64,000 bases of DNA from Rhabdophis nuchalis (taxonomy: Eukaryota; Chordata; Lepidosauria; Squamata; Natricidae): NCBI GenBank assembly GCA_039707465.1, contig CM077648.1, forward strand, positions 19,630,119-19,694,118, written 5' to 3'. Every line of letters starts with the position of its first letter. Positions within the stretch are counted from its first letter, which is position 1. This document shows positions 20,363 to 30,608 of this stretch, in pieces. The position numbers and the translations under genes are program-made. The notes below the pieces were generated by a model. The model was not told the DNA's origin. It worked only from the letters and a program-made list of their open reading frames with translations, and ran no database searches.

Positions 20363-20998
20363 GATGCTTGGTGGTGCAGTGGTTAGAATGCAGTATTGCA
20401 GGCTAACTCTGCCCACAGCCTGGAATTCGATACTGATGGGGCTCAAGGTTGACACAGCCTCCCACCCTTCTGAGGTAGGAAAAATGAGGGCCCAGATGGT
20501 TGGGAGAAATATGCTGCTATTGTAAACCAGCCAGAGAGGGGTGTAATGCACTAGGGCAGTGGTGGGCAAACTCATTGGTCAACCGAGCCAAATATCAACA
20601 ATACAATGATTGAAATTTCTTTTGAGAGCCAGAAGAAGGTGGGGCCTATTTTGTGGGAGTGGCTCAGCAGTCATGTGACCATGTGGGTGTGGCCAACTTG
20701 GAAAATGTGGTGAAACTCACTTAACGACGCTCTTGCTTAGCAACCAACATTTTTGGCTCAATTGTGGTAATACAGTGGTGTCCAAACTTTTTTCAAAGAG
20801 GGCCAGATTGGATGAAGTGAACATGGTGGAGGGCCGAACATTTTTCCGAACATTCTTTGAACCATTACAATTAAATGCAAATAAATTATTTTATGCCAAG
20901 TTAATTGCAAATGACATATTTTTCATTTCATAACATTAAGATCAACTGACAGTTAAGTTTTCACAATGTATTGAAAATAAATTTAAAAAAAACTTACC

Positions 20999-21166
20999 TA
21001 CCTCTTTCTCTCTTTCTCTCTTTCTTCCTCTCTCTCTCTCTCCATTTCTCTCTCTCTCTTTCTCTTTCTTTCTGTCTCTTTCTCTCTCTCTTTCTTTCTC
21101 TTTCCTTCTCTTTCTCTTTCTTTCTCTCTTTCTCTTTCTCTCTTTCTCTCTGTCACTCTGTGTGTG

Positions 21167-21198
<32 letters not shown>

Positions 21199-21480
21199 AC
21201 TCACTTAATCAGTCTCTATCTATCTGTCTCTCCCTCCCTCTCCCTGTCTCTCCCTGTCTCTGTGTGTGTCACTCTCTCTGATTCTCTCCCTCCCTCCCTC
21301 TCTCTGTATGTCTGTCTCTCTCTCTTTCCCCGTCTGTCTCGGATTCAATCCGATTCCGATTCATTCTCTATCTGTGTCTCTCTCCGTCTCCCTCCCTCCC
21401 TCTCTTTCTCTCTGTCTCTGTCTGTCTCTCTGTCTTTCCCCCCCTCCCCTTCTGTCTCTCTCTGTGTCTGTCAGTCACTC
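20999..21480. repeat. Long TC-rich/TCTG microsatellite tract
   Basis: Nearly pure pyrimidine on the plus strand for about 480 nt (TCTC, TTTC, TGTC units). Open frames here translate to Ser/Leu or Arg/Glu repeats and are not genes. It lies inside the inner hAT-like element. Confidence 0.9.
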
Positions 21481-21496
21481 CCTCACCACTCGCAGC

Positions 21497-21920
21497 GGGC
21501 GAGGGAGCAGGCGGGGTGAGCACCCAAGGCTACCGTCATCTTAAGCACCACCGAGGCTGTCGCCCGGCAGGGGCGTCAGGCAGGGAAGCCGGTCGCATCT
21601 CCATCGCGGCTCCCTCTGGCAGGCACCACGGCTTACGTTCTGAGGCCGCATGTCCGTCTTCCCTGCCTGACGCCCCTGCCGGGCGACCTTGTGCGGCGGG
21701 AACTGCACGTTCTGAGGCTGCGTGGCTGGGAGGGAGGTGAACGCGCCAAGCGGACGTTCTGGGGCCGCGCGTTCACCTCCCTCCCAGCTTCGCAGCCCCA
21801 GAACGTGCAGCGATGGAGGCGTAACCAGCTTCCCTGACTGACGCCCCTGCTGGGCGACAGCCTCGGTGGTGCTTAAGATGACGGTAGCCTTGGGTGCTCA
21901 CCCCGCCTGCTCCCTCGCCC
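21497..21920. repeat. Large GC-rich inverted repeat (93-bp arms) with inner hairpins
   Basis: Arms 21497-21589 and 21828-21920 are inverse copies with two mismatches. Inside, CTGGGAGGGAGGTGAACGCG (21726-21745) is perfectly inverted at 21768-21787. The motif ACGTTCTG(A/G)GGC(C/T)GC is present several times in both orientations, and GCCTGACGCCCCTGCCGGGC (near 21666) is a further partial copy of the arm. The transcript would fold into a long stem. Confidence 0.85.
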
Positions 21921-22105
21921 ACTGCGGGAGGAGGCGTCCGTAACCTCTGTCCACCTCCCTCCCAGCCACATAGCCCCAGAGACAGAGGGAGGAAGGGAGG
22001 GCCACATTTACACAGAGCAGGGAGGGCTGTTGGAGGGCCGTATTAAACCGACCCCCGGGCCGCAAATGGCCCCCGGGCCTGACTTTGGACATGCCTGTGG
22101 TAATA

Positions 22106-22445
22106 AGTTCTCTTTCTTTCATTTCTCTCTCCCACTTTCTTTTTCTTTCTTTTCTTTCTTCCTTTCTTTCTCTTTCTGTCACTCTCTGTCTCTCTCTCTC
22201 TCTCTCTCTGTCTGTCTGCCTGTCTCTCTCTGTGGCTCTTTATTTCTCTCTCCCTCCCTCTCTCCCTCTCTGTCTCTCTCTGTCATTCTCTCTGTGTGTC
22301 TGTCTGTCTCACTCTCTCTCTCTGTCTCCCTGTCTCCCTCCCTCCTTCCCTCTCTGTCTCTCTCTCACCTCCCTTCCTCTCTGTCTGTCACTCTGTGTGC
22401 GTGTCTCTTTCTCTCTGTGTGACTCTGTCTGTGTGTCTCTCCCTC
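22106..22445. repeat. Second TC-rich tract
   Basis: TTTC, TCTC and TGTC units fill this part of the outer element immediately right of the inner element's target duplication. It corresponds in position to the GAAA array of the 1341 and 6307 MITEs in reverse orientation. Confidence 0.85.
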
Positions 22446-22448
22446 CCA

Positions 22449-22855
22449 ACCCGCGGATGGGCTCCGGACCAGCAGAGCCTCGTCCTTTTTTTTAACCAGG
22501 CGATCTTTCCTAAGACAAAAAAAAAAAAAAGAACCTTAATTGCAGGCTCAACAAAAGAAGCTGGAAAGAGATACTGAAGCCAGGAAGCTGAAACCTGGAA
22601 GTGGAGAACAACCTTTTCTGTCCCCTTACCAGCCAATCCGGGAAGACAAGGAATGCGAGGGGGATCCCTCCCCCCGCGGAGGGACTCAGGACCAGCGGAG
22701 CCTCATCCTTCTTTTTAATCAGGCGGTTATCAAAGAGAAGAAGGCAGCGCGTGCCCAAGGGCTTGTGTAGCAGCCGAAGATCGCTTGGCTAAAGATGGCT
22801 AAAAAGAAGGACGAGGCTCCGCTGATCCGGGAGCCCATCCGCGGGGGGGGGGGGG
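22449..22855. repeat. Inverted repeat in the outer element (about 50-bp arms)
   Basis: CCCGCGGATGGGCTCC at 22449 onward is inverted at about 22800-22850 (GGGAGCCCATCCGCGGG), with CAGAGCCTCGTCCTT matching AAGGACGAGGCTC. A third, direct copy (CAGCGGAGCCTCATCCTTCT) lies near 22692. Confidence 0.7.
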
Positions 22856-23270
22856 GGGGAGATTCCCCTCGCATTCCTCTTCTTCCCAGAAAACATAGGT
22901 GCGCTTGCACAATAATACAATTACAGCCTCGGAGACTGCAGAAGCTTCCTTCCAAAGCCCTCTGAGCAAGGAAGAGCCAGTTGGGAGAGGGGCTTTGGTC
23001 CTGCTCTGGGCTGTAACTGTACGGTGCACGCCTATATTTTCCATGGAGTGGGGCTGCGGCCGGAAGACAAGGAGCATGAGGGGGGCAGCGGCTCAAGGGG
23101 CCAAAGAGCCGTGTGTGGCTCGCGAGCCGTGGTTTGCCGACCACTGCAACTAGGGTAATGTATATAAGTCATAGCGCTATTTCTATTGCTAGTTTTATAA
23201 CTCATCTTTCAATAAATGTGGCCTGGCCCAGAGTAATTCTGAAATGGAATCCATGTAGATCAAGGGTGTC

Positions 23271-23685
23271 AAACTCAAGGCGCTTAGATCTGGCCTATGG
23301 CGCCACCCTGGAAACAGTGAAGGACTGTCCTGCGGTGCTTCTGACAGAGAAAACAGACCTTAGGGTTACAGATGCTCCTCCCGAGCTTAATTTTAGCTGG
23401 CAGGGGCTGTTTCCAGGGTGGCTGCAGGAGAGTGTTGCGGCCGAAAACGGAGCCTGGGTGTGTGTGCATGCCCCTCCTGAACTTCATTTTTGCTGACAGA
23501 GGATTGCAGGGGGCTGTTACAGCCAGAAGCAGAGCTCAGGAACCCATTTAAATTGGTAGAGCGCTCAGGCCACCACATGAGTAACGTTGACTGGCCAAGC
23601 CAACCATGACATGCCCACTTCAACTCCCCCAAGGTCGAACACAACCCTGATACGGCCCTCAATGAAATCAAATTTGACATCCCTG
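23271..23685. mobile_element. hAT MITE (AAGGGTGTCAAACTC family)
   Basis: The left end is CAAGGGTGTCAAACTCAAGG and the right end AATTTGACATCCCTG. Flanks ATGTAGAT (23263-23270) and ATTTAGAT (23686-23693) form an 8-bp duplication with one change. The interior has repeated CTGGCAGGGGCTGTTTCCAG-like units. No coding capacity. Confidence 0.7.
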
Positions 23686-23693
23686 ATTTAGAT

Positions 23694-24029
23694 GAATGCT
23701 TATGTTGTATTGTAAGGATATGTGACTACACAACTTGATTCCCCTCTCCCCATGAATGAAATAGGAGTGGAAAAAGGAAATTTACTACGGTTGGGGACAA
23801 TTTTCAAAATCCACGCCTGCCCTTAGATAGAAATTACTACTTTAATACACTTAAGGATTCCAAGTGTGGTAAAATACACAATATCACATTGGTCAGCATG
23901 GTAGTTTCCTTGGTTTTACATAGCAGAATACTGAAATATAGTAAACCGTTAATACTGACACACTATAATTTAGAGTCGTTTTATAATAGACTACTACTTC
24001 TAAAAAAAGGAGTGGCATTTAATTCTATC
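23694..24029. other. No supported feature
   Basis: AT-rich unique sequence. Confidence 0.4.
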
Positions 24030-24235
24030 TATCGAAGTTCTCAATCATCCAAGTCATGGTTGTCCCAAAGGTGCTTTTTCAAAAGACAACTGGACTTTCC
24101 TGGGTTTTTTTCCCTGGAAAACATTTTGCTTTTTATCCAAGACATTTCTTCAGAACGGAAGATTAGAAGTGAAACATTTTCAAGGGAAAAAAACCCAAAA
24201 CCCAGTTGCCTTTGGAAAAAACACCTTGCGGCATT
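24030..24235. repeat. Fold-back repeat, diverged copy
   Basis: CATCCAAGTCATGGTTGTCC and AAAGGTGCTTTTTCAAAAGA form the left arm. CCCAGTTGCCTTTGGAAAAA forms part of the right arm. Same family as 15900-16178. Confidence 0.55.
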
Positions 24236-24296
24236 TATCACTTCATAGAAAACTTCACAAAGGCATATGAAATATACTGCTCTGTACGAGTCTGTA

Positions 24297-24625
24297 TAAT
24301 GGCTCAATGGCTAAGACGCTGAGCTTGTCAATCAGAAAGGTCGGCAGTTCGAATGCCTATTGCTGCATAATGGAGTGAGCTCCTGTTACTTGTCCCAGCT
24401 TCTGCCAAACTAGCAATTCTAAAGCACATAAAAATGCAAGTAGAAAAATAGGAACCACCTTTGGTGGGAAGGTAACAGCGTTCCGTGCGCCTTCGGCGTT
24501 TAGTCATGCCAGCCACTTGGCCATGTGGACAGCACTGGCTCTTTGGCTTTGATACAGAGATGAGCACCGCCCCCTAGAGTCGGAAACAACTAGCACATAT
24601 GTGTGAGGTGAACCTTTACCTTATG
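24297..24625 (+). mobile_element. tRNA-derived SINE with Bov-B-type tail
   Basis: The head AATGGCTCAATGGCTAAGAC with GTTCGAATGC (B-box-like) leads into CTTGTCCCAGCTTCTGCC, GGGAAGGTAACAGCG and CTAGAGTCGGAAACAACTAG, and ends AACCTTTACCTTA. It is nearly full length and on the plus strand. Confidence 0.85.
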
Positions 24626-24649
24626 AGTTCTGAAGCCCATAGTTTTTGT

Positions 24650-24885
24650 AAAGGCAGTTTACAAAACAGTGTCTTATTTTCTTCTGACTCCAAAAATAAG
24701 CACTTGGTCTTATTTTCGGGGATGTATTACTATTTTTGAGATGCAGGAGGCAGTGAGCGTGGTCACCTCATAGCTGCTGCTGTATGTTGCAGTATTTTTG
24801 GGGGAGGGCTTATTTTAGTGCATTTGCTCAAAAGCCTGATTGGGCTTGTTATCCAGAAAGGTCTTATTTTCAGAGAAACGGTATA
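24650..24885. mobile_element. MITE-like repeat with GTCTTATTTTC ends
   Basis: GTGTCTTATTTTCTTCTG, AATAAGCACTTGGTCTTATT, GGGGGAGGGCTTATTTTAGT and GGTCTTATTTTCAGAGAAAC give repeated TCTTATTTTC blocks typical of a squamate MITE. Borders and transposase class are uncertain. Confidence 0.4.
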
Positions 24886-25988
24886 ATTAGCATGCTTGTG
24901 AAAATCCAAATAATGAAAGAATTATAATAATATATATTATATATGCTATAACATATTATATAATGTGGAAGAAAACATTCTAGATCTTACTAGATGAATA
25001 TTTGATACATTTATCAAGAACAAATGGATTTTTGAGCATTGATACCTGGGCAACAGTTGGGATGAAATTTTAGTTTTTACAATTTTCATGCTGACTTCGA
25101 CCTAAAATTTTGAAATTATACAGGGTTGTGCTAAGAAATGATGCAGCTACAAAGAGTGGTCTGTTCGTTGTATCAGTTCAGTACTTGGTTTATTTATTCA
25201 GAATTTAGTCTCATCTAGTTCTAAATTAATGTATATATAGATTAAACACATCATGAAATAACTATTTTCAGTTGAACACAAATCCAAATACTATTGAGAC
25301 TGTCCAGACCATCTGTAATTTTATTATTTTGTTCCCTAGAATCACCATTAGAAAAGAAACGAGACACAAACTGAATAAGCAAAATAAATTTCTATAGTAG
25401 TTTTGACTCCATGGGCCTTTGGGACTAATTCAGTTGTTTCTGAATTATTTCCTTGCTTATAGCTTGGTTCATTTTCATTTTTCAGTGCATAATTAAAAGC
25501 AGAAGATGGAATTTCTCTTCGTAACGAGGAAAACTTGCACATATTTCTTAATACAGGAAATGCAGATGTATTTCAGTATAATCTGTATGGGGTCAAGTAG
25601 CACAAGCCCTGTTTCTATGTGTATTAAGTGATCAGCTGTTTTCTTGAATGCTCCAATTTCCAATCCTTTTCTAAAAGGGATTAACCAATACAATGTATCT
25701 TCTGTCCTTCATTTGTTTTTCTTTTGGATTCATCTTGTAGCCCCTGAGAAACTATCTATATATCCTATATTATAAAGCTTGTTTATAAAATAATGTCCAA
25801 TGTAGAGTCATGAAGGCCTTCTAGAGGACAGTCTATTGTTTTGTAAGTACCCTCCATCTGAGGACCCTTTGAATTCAAGCCACAAGAAGGACATTTGTCA
25901 TCAACAATAATCATCTGTTGATTTGGTTAGAATCAAATGTCTGAATCATGGTTTTAAGAATTGGTGGGGAACATGGAAGGATCTAGAC
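24886..25988. other. No supported feature
   Basis: AT-rich unique sequence. No gene, RNA or repeat family recognised. Confidence 0.4.
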
Positions 25989-26305
25989 CAGTGATGGCGA
26001 ACCTTTTGTGGTTCACGTGCCAAAAGCGGGGGGAAAGAACGAGGTGTGTGTGGACATGCCACACCCATAATGCTATGCACACAACCAGAGCGTGCATTCG
26101 CACATGACCAACGCTCCCCATTTTTGGCATGCTTTTTACGACCTCCCCAGGCTCCAGAGGCTTTATAGGAGCCTGGGGAGAGCGAAAACACCCGCCCCTC
26201 CAGAGGCCCTCCAGAGGCTTCAGGAGCTTCTCCCCACACCTCTGGAGTGTGAAAAACTGGCTCTACGTGCAAACCAGAGCTTCAGGAATGGACTTCCGGT
26301 TTGTT
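25989..26305. mobile_element. hAT MITE (CAGTGATGGCGAACC family), right end lost
   Basis: CAGTGATGGCGAACCTTTTG starts the element, the same terminus as 37238-37558. The interior is rich in CCAGAGGC and CTCCAGAGG repeats. A matching right terminus was not found, so the copy is truncated near 26305. Confidence 0.65.
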
Positions 26306-26924
26306 AGAAATGCACAATTGTTGTAATTATTTATGACCCATCTTAATGAAACTGAAATTAAAATAAATAAGCACCTGGACAGCTGATTGAGCAGACACGT
26401 ACTGGTAATTTGCTTAACAATCATCTCTACTAGAGTAGCATATGTTGGGATGATGCTTGAATTTATATCTACATCTTAATTTAAAATATAAATTAGAATA
26501 TGCGTCTGCTTTTGCTCTTTCTTCCTATCTGTCTCTAAGTAAAAGGCACTATTTCATGAAATTGTATTCATGTATACATTAGTTTGATTAAAGCCAAAAA
26601 GCAGGAAATATAAGCTGAGTCATCTGTACGTGTTATTAGAGGAATAGTGGGCTGCACATCCCATGAATTGCTTTGGCTACATTTGTCCAGTGCTTTCCAA
26701 TTAGAATGGGAAGGAATAAGGCAATATGAAGACACCATCAAACTTATTTTTCTTTGAAACAAACATCGTAGCATGACAAGAAACCAAAGCATTTCTGCCC
26801 TTCTCTTCAATAGCAAAAATGTGATATAACTTTTGTTGACAATCTTGAAGATAGGACACCGTGCTCTACTGAAAGGACCTTACTTTAGTAATTAAATAAA
26901 AATATTAAAAATAAACTGGTAATG
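26306..26924. other. No supported feature
   Basis: AT-rich. AATTATTTATGACCCATCTT with AATAAATAA near 26320-26370 may be a LINE tail scrap. Otherwise nothing recognised. Confidence 0.35.
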
Positions 26925-27190
26925 TGGTGGTTCAGCGGTTAAGATGCTGCCTTTTCACCTGGAAAGCTGACAGCCCAGGTTTGAAACTTGAGCTCCATGC
27001 AATGGGGTGAACTCCTGACAACATAGCAGCTTGAAAAATGCAAGAAGATAAATAGGTACCAATTCTGTGAGAAGGTAACAGCGCTGGGTGATGTCATGGT
27101 GGCCACATGACCACAGAAATGTCTTCTTACAGTGCTGGCTCAATGCTCTTGAAATGGAGTTGAACATTGTCCCCTATAATCACCAACAAC
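26925..27190 (+). mobile_element. tRNA-derived SINE, diverged
   Basis: GTGGTGGTTCAGCGGTTAAG and GGTTTGAAAC give the tRNA-like head. ATAGGTACCAATTCTGTGAG, AAGGTAACAGCGCTGGGTGA and the GTCATGGTGGCCACATGACC block follow. The Bov-B-type end is decayed. Confidence 0.7.
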
Positions 27191-29319
27191 TAATGGAATA
27201 AAACCACAGGATTCGCTTAATAAGGATAAAACATCTGGCCTTGGCTATATAACATGGAAAACTTGCCAAATTTTATGGGCAACTGGAAGAAGGAGTCTCT
27301 CTTTCAGACACTGAGTAAGAAGTAATGAAATATTTCATATGAAAGATTAATCCGTATTATGCCAACCTGAAGTATTCGAGATGTTGAACTCATGTCTTCA
27401 CTACAAGCTATGCTTCCTAGGAATTTGGCAAGTTGAGCCACATCTGGAGTGTCACTGGCTTATCTTTTATGCTATTCTATATTGTGGCTTGTTTTGATTT
27501 GACTTAGCATTTTCCAAGAACTGAGCTTTTGTTATTTGTAAATCAAGCTATATGATTAGGGCATGTATGAACCCAGCCAGTAGTAAACATAAATGATGTC
27601 ATAGTTCAGTGTATGAACTTGATAATTTTCAAATAAATTCTTTGTAGACCAGATGTTGGCAAGACAGAATTTAGGGAAAGTTTGCATTACAGTGATTTGA
27701 ATTATTCTGTTAATAAGTTAGTAAACTTCAAATGAATTGCTAAATGAAATAGCAATATGTTTATTATACAAAAGATATAGTAGCTTTTTGAACGAAATAA
27801 TGTGCTATTCAAATGGCACACTTCAAACATCTCATGGGTTTGAAGTTGTGGAAATAATTGAATTATGCAAATGCTTGTGAGTGTATTCTCATTATTTCTG
27901 TTGTTCTTGGTGACTTTCCATTTTCTTAAAGACTACTCTCAGCTTTTTGGCAATATTGTAAGTCATCCATGTCCTTAACTGTAATGCCATTATGAGATAT
28001 GTTAGTATCAGGTTGGAGATACTATTTCATTGTATCTTATTTTAAACAAATAAGAAGTATAATGGGAGCACCCACTGAAGTGCCTTAAAACTTAGCATAA
28101 TAATAATTTCAGACAATAATAAAAAATATAGGGGTTTTCCAAAGTTCTTCCCAGTACCTCTGCTTAGTTTAGCTGCTCAGCAAGCTGTTTTAATGGAGAA
28201 GAATCATGCCAATTGTTTTAAATACCAGAATATCAGGACATTGAAATTGTAGCACTATAAAAATGAAGTTTTTGATGTAGGTTAATAAACTGCTCTGTTT
28301 TTAATTATATGGCTTATGCTATGAATTATAAATGGTGAAGGTATAAAATTTTAGTCTTGCTTTATGACTAAGGAGACCTTTTGAATAATTGAGTCACTGT
28401 CTGGGTGAGTTCATGGAGGAATATTTGTTGGAAAATGTGGTAATAGCCTGAACTCTGGTTTTCACAGTTACATCATCCTTCTTCTCAATAATCCAGGTCA
28501 AATATACACGTTTAGAGTGTATACTGCTAAGGAAAGAGACTTTTTAAAAGAAAGCTTTGTACTTTGCTTCTTATATTTGGATCCATTTGTGAGAATATAC
28601 TTAAAACTTTTTGGATAGTGCAATTATGCTTGAATGTGACTTTTGTTTAAAAATTTCAAAGAGAATTAATATCAATGTAAATGATGCTGTAACTTCTGAT
28701 GGTTATTGAACAGATATATTTGTACCCAGATGACACACTGTTTAAGGAAAGATGGAATGTTTATATTTAAAAAATAAATAAAAACATTTTAAAAAAATAT
28801 AATCCATAATTGGGAGGAAAAAACATTTTGGACAAGATCCTTAAGTCAAGAGTTTATGCAGAGCAATTGTTCCCAGTGATCTGAGCAGCTAATATCTTAC
28901 ATGAGTCAGCCAGAGCAAAAAAGAGATGTTAACAGCCTCTCCCAATTGTATAAATGTAATACAAATAAAACGCCTTTTGCCATCACAAGATCCTGCCTCT
29001 ACATCTGTAGTAGGCCCCATCTGTCAATTCAAAATCTAATCCTTCTTTCACAAAAGATTCAGCGAAGAATAAACTTCTTTAAATTGTGAAAAGGCATTGA
29101 GAAGTCATCCTCTGAAGTCATCCTCATTTCACCTTTGAATATCAAGTCAAAGATCAAGAAGTTTCTTATGTGAGTGTGTTCTTTCTCTAAAAAAAACAGG
29201 AAATAAAGCATCTGAGGCATCGAACTACTTGAGACAAAGCTTTTGAGAAAAAAGTCCTTGTCTGTGAGAGATACTGACAATCACTGGAATCAGTCTCAGC
29301 TTACGATTCAGTCTCCAGT
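27191..29319. other. Long unique AT-rich stretch
   Basis: About 2.1 kb without recognised repeats. No coding frame of note. It is one of the longest repeat-free stretches in the window and could hold conserved non-coding elements, which only cross-species alignment can show. Confidence 0.4.
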
Positions 29320-29705
29320 TACCGTATTTTTTCGGAGTATAAAACACACCGGACTATAAGACGCACCTTGGTTTAGAGGAGGAAAACAAGAAAAAATATT
29401 TTGCCTTTGTGCATTCCGTTCCCCCCCCCCCCCTCTGGCATCCAAAAGCACACTCCAGATGCCAGGGAGGGCAAAAACAGGACATGCAAAGGGTTTGGGA
29501 GGCCAAAAAACATTTTTGGTCTAAAGTGCTTCTGGATGCCAGGGAGGGCAAAAACGGGATGCATGGAGGTTTTGAGAGGCCAAAAAATGGGTCCGTATTT
29601 GCTGTATAAGACACACACACACACACACTCTTCCACCCACTTTCGTGCGGGGGGGGGGGGAGTATGTCTTATTTTCCAAAGAATAAGGTGTATGAATTTT
29701 CCACA
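29320..29705. mobile_element. MITE related to the GAGTATAAGACGCACC family
   Basis: TTCGGAGTATAAAACACACC and GGACTATAAGACGCACC mark the left end. Two near-direct repeats (CCAGGGAGGGCAAAAAC with GGCCAAAAAA, near 29461 and 29539) fill the interior. A (CA)n run near 29608-29629 and TCTTATTTTCCAAAGAATAA mark the right side. Confidence 0.5.
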
Positions 29706-30608
29706 TAATGTTACAAACTTTTGGGGACACTCTTCCCCCTGAGACTTTTCTCCTACATTGTTTTTCCAAGGTCTTCATTATCTGAACAGTGTTTATCCAT
29801 TTGACATTTTAGGCTTTGAATATTAATGGTTTTTGTTATTTATTATTAAATGCTCACCATGGTGCCTTGGGATGTCTTGCGTATAAAAATGGCATAATAG
29901 TTAAAGATACAAGTTATTCTAATCAACAAGTCTGAAGGACTGATCGTTGTTCTTCCTTGACAGCACAACACACCTGGAAAAGCTTTAGTTTAGGTTTGGT
30001 TTGAAGATCAGGTCTTACTTGACAAAAAAATACACCATCTGACAACTATTATGGCTAGGAAGAACGTTTGAACCTACATATTGATAGTTCATATTTTATA
30101 GAACTAGATGCATTTGCCAGATTTATACTAGTGTTTCTCATATGTGTCCAAACATTTAATTCTTAAGAGAGAGTGCCAACCATTGCTTCTAAATCATTCT
30201 AAGTTTCCCTAAGTGTGGGGAGATCCATATTTTCCTAAAGCATACAACATATGTCTCTTGTAGCCCAAACACTCTGTTCTGTAATCTTAGAATTATAGTA
30301 TATTAAACAGTTGAACATAGTAAACCTGTTCATTTTTCCCTCTTAATGTATCATCTAATAAAAATATAATAATAACATTAAGCATAATAATCCTCATCAT
30401 CATAATACTAACAACTATCATATTGTTTACATCTCTACCTTAATATATTTTCTACTCTTCTTTAATCTCCTTTTATTTCCAGCTTCCATTTTTATTCTGT
30501 AACCATTGATAAAATAATTCCCATTATCATATAATATTTTACCAATTTAGATTTACCATAATGTTTTATATGTGAGATTTGCATGGGCTCATGTAGTTCA
30601 TGGATATG
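29706..30608. other. No supported feature
   Basis: AT-rich unique sequence, with AT-rich low-complexity stretches around 30360-30560. Confidence 0.4.

Larger units (their letters stand above)
20773..22097. mobile_element. Inner hAT-like element (1.3 kb), perfect TSD TGGTAATA
   Basis: The ends CAGTGGTGTCCAAAC and the inverse of CAGGCATGTCCAAAG are flanked by TGGTAATA at 20765-20772 and 22098-22105. It contains a long TC-rich tract (about 20999-21480) and a GC-rich palindromic core (21497-21920). The end next to 22097 reads GGCCGCAAATGGCCCCCGGG, a known style of hAT MITE end. No transposase frame remains. Confidence 0.8.
20557..23146. mobile_element. Outer hAT-like non-autonomous element (2.6 kb)
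   Basis: The ends are CAGTGGTGGGCAAAC and the inverse of CAGTGGTCGGCAAAC (14 of 15 matching). Flanks CACTAGGG (20549-20556) and AACTAGGG (23148-23155) are a near-perfect 8-bp duplication with one extra base on the right. Left interior 20635-20772 is the same module found in the 1341/6307 MITEs (CCTATTTTGTGGGAGTGGCT, CACTTAACGACGCTCTTGCT). Right interior has three copies of a GAGCCTC(G/A)TCCTT unit in both orientations. No transposase is present. Confidence 0.7.
20363..23195 (+). mobile_element. tRNA-derived SINE split by a 2.6-kb insertion
   Basis: The head (GGTGGTGCAGTGGTTAGAAT, GATACTGATGGGGCTCAAGG, GGTAGGAAAAATGAGGGCCC, TTGTAAACC) ends at 20556. The tail resumes at about 23148 as ACTAGGGTAATGTATATAAG and TCATAGCGCTATTTCTATTG. 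Head and tail fit one squamate SINE whose consensus continues ...GCACT..GAAGCGGTATATAAGTC. Everything from 20557 to 23146 is inserted hAT DNA. Confidence 0.7.

Noticed and set aside
20971..21519. 182-codon frame rich in Ser, Leu and Phe
   Set aside because: It is the translation of a TC-rich microsatellite inside a MITE.
22030..22577. Ser/Leu-rich overlapping frames
   Set aside because: These come from the second TC-rich tract and have no domain content.
24297..24370. tRNA gene (A-box/B-box-like sequence)
   Set aside because: The head belongs to a SINE with a Bov-B-type tail, repeated several times in the window. No intact cloverleaf was traced.
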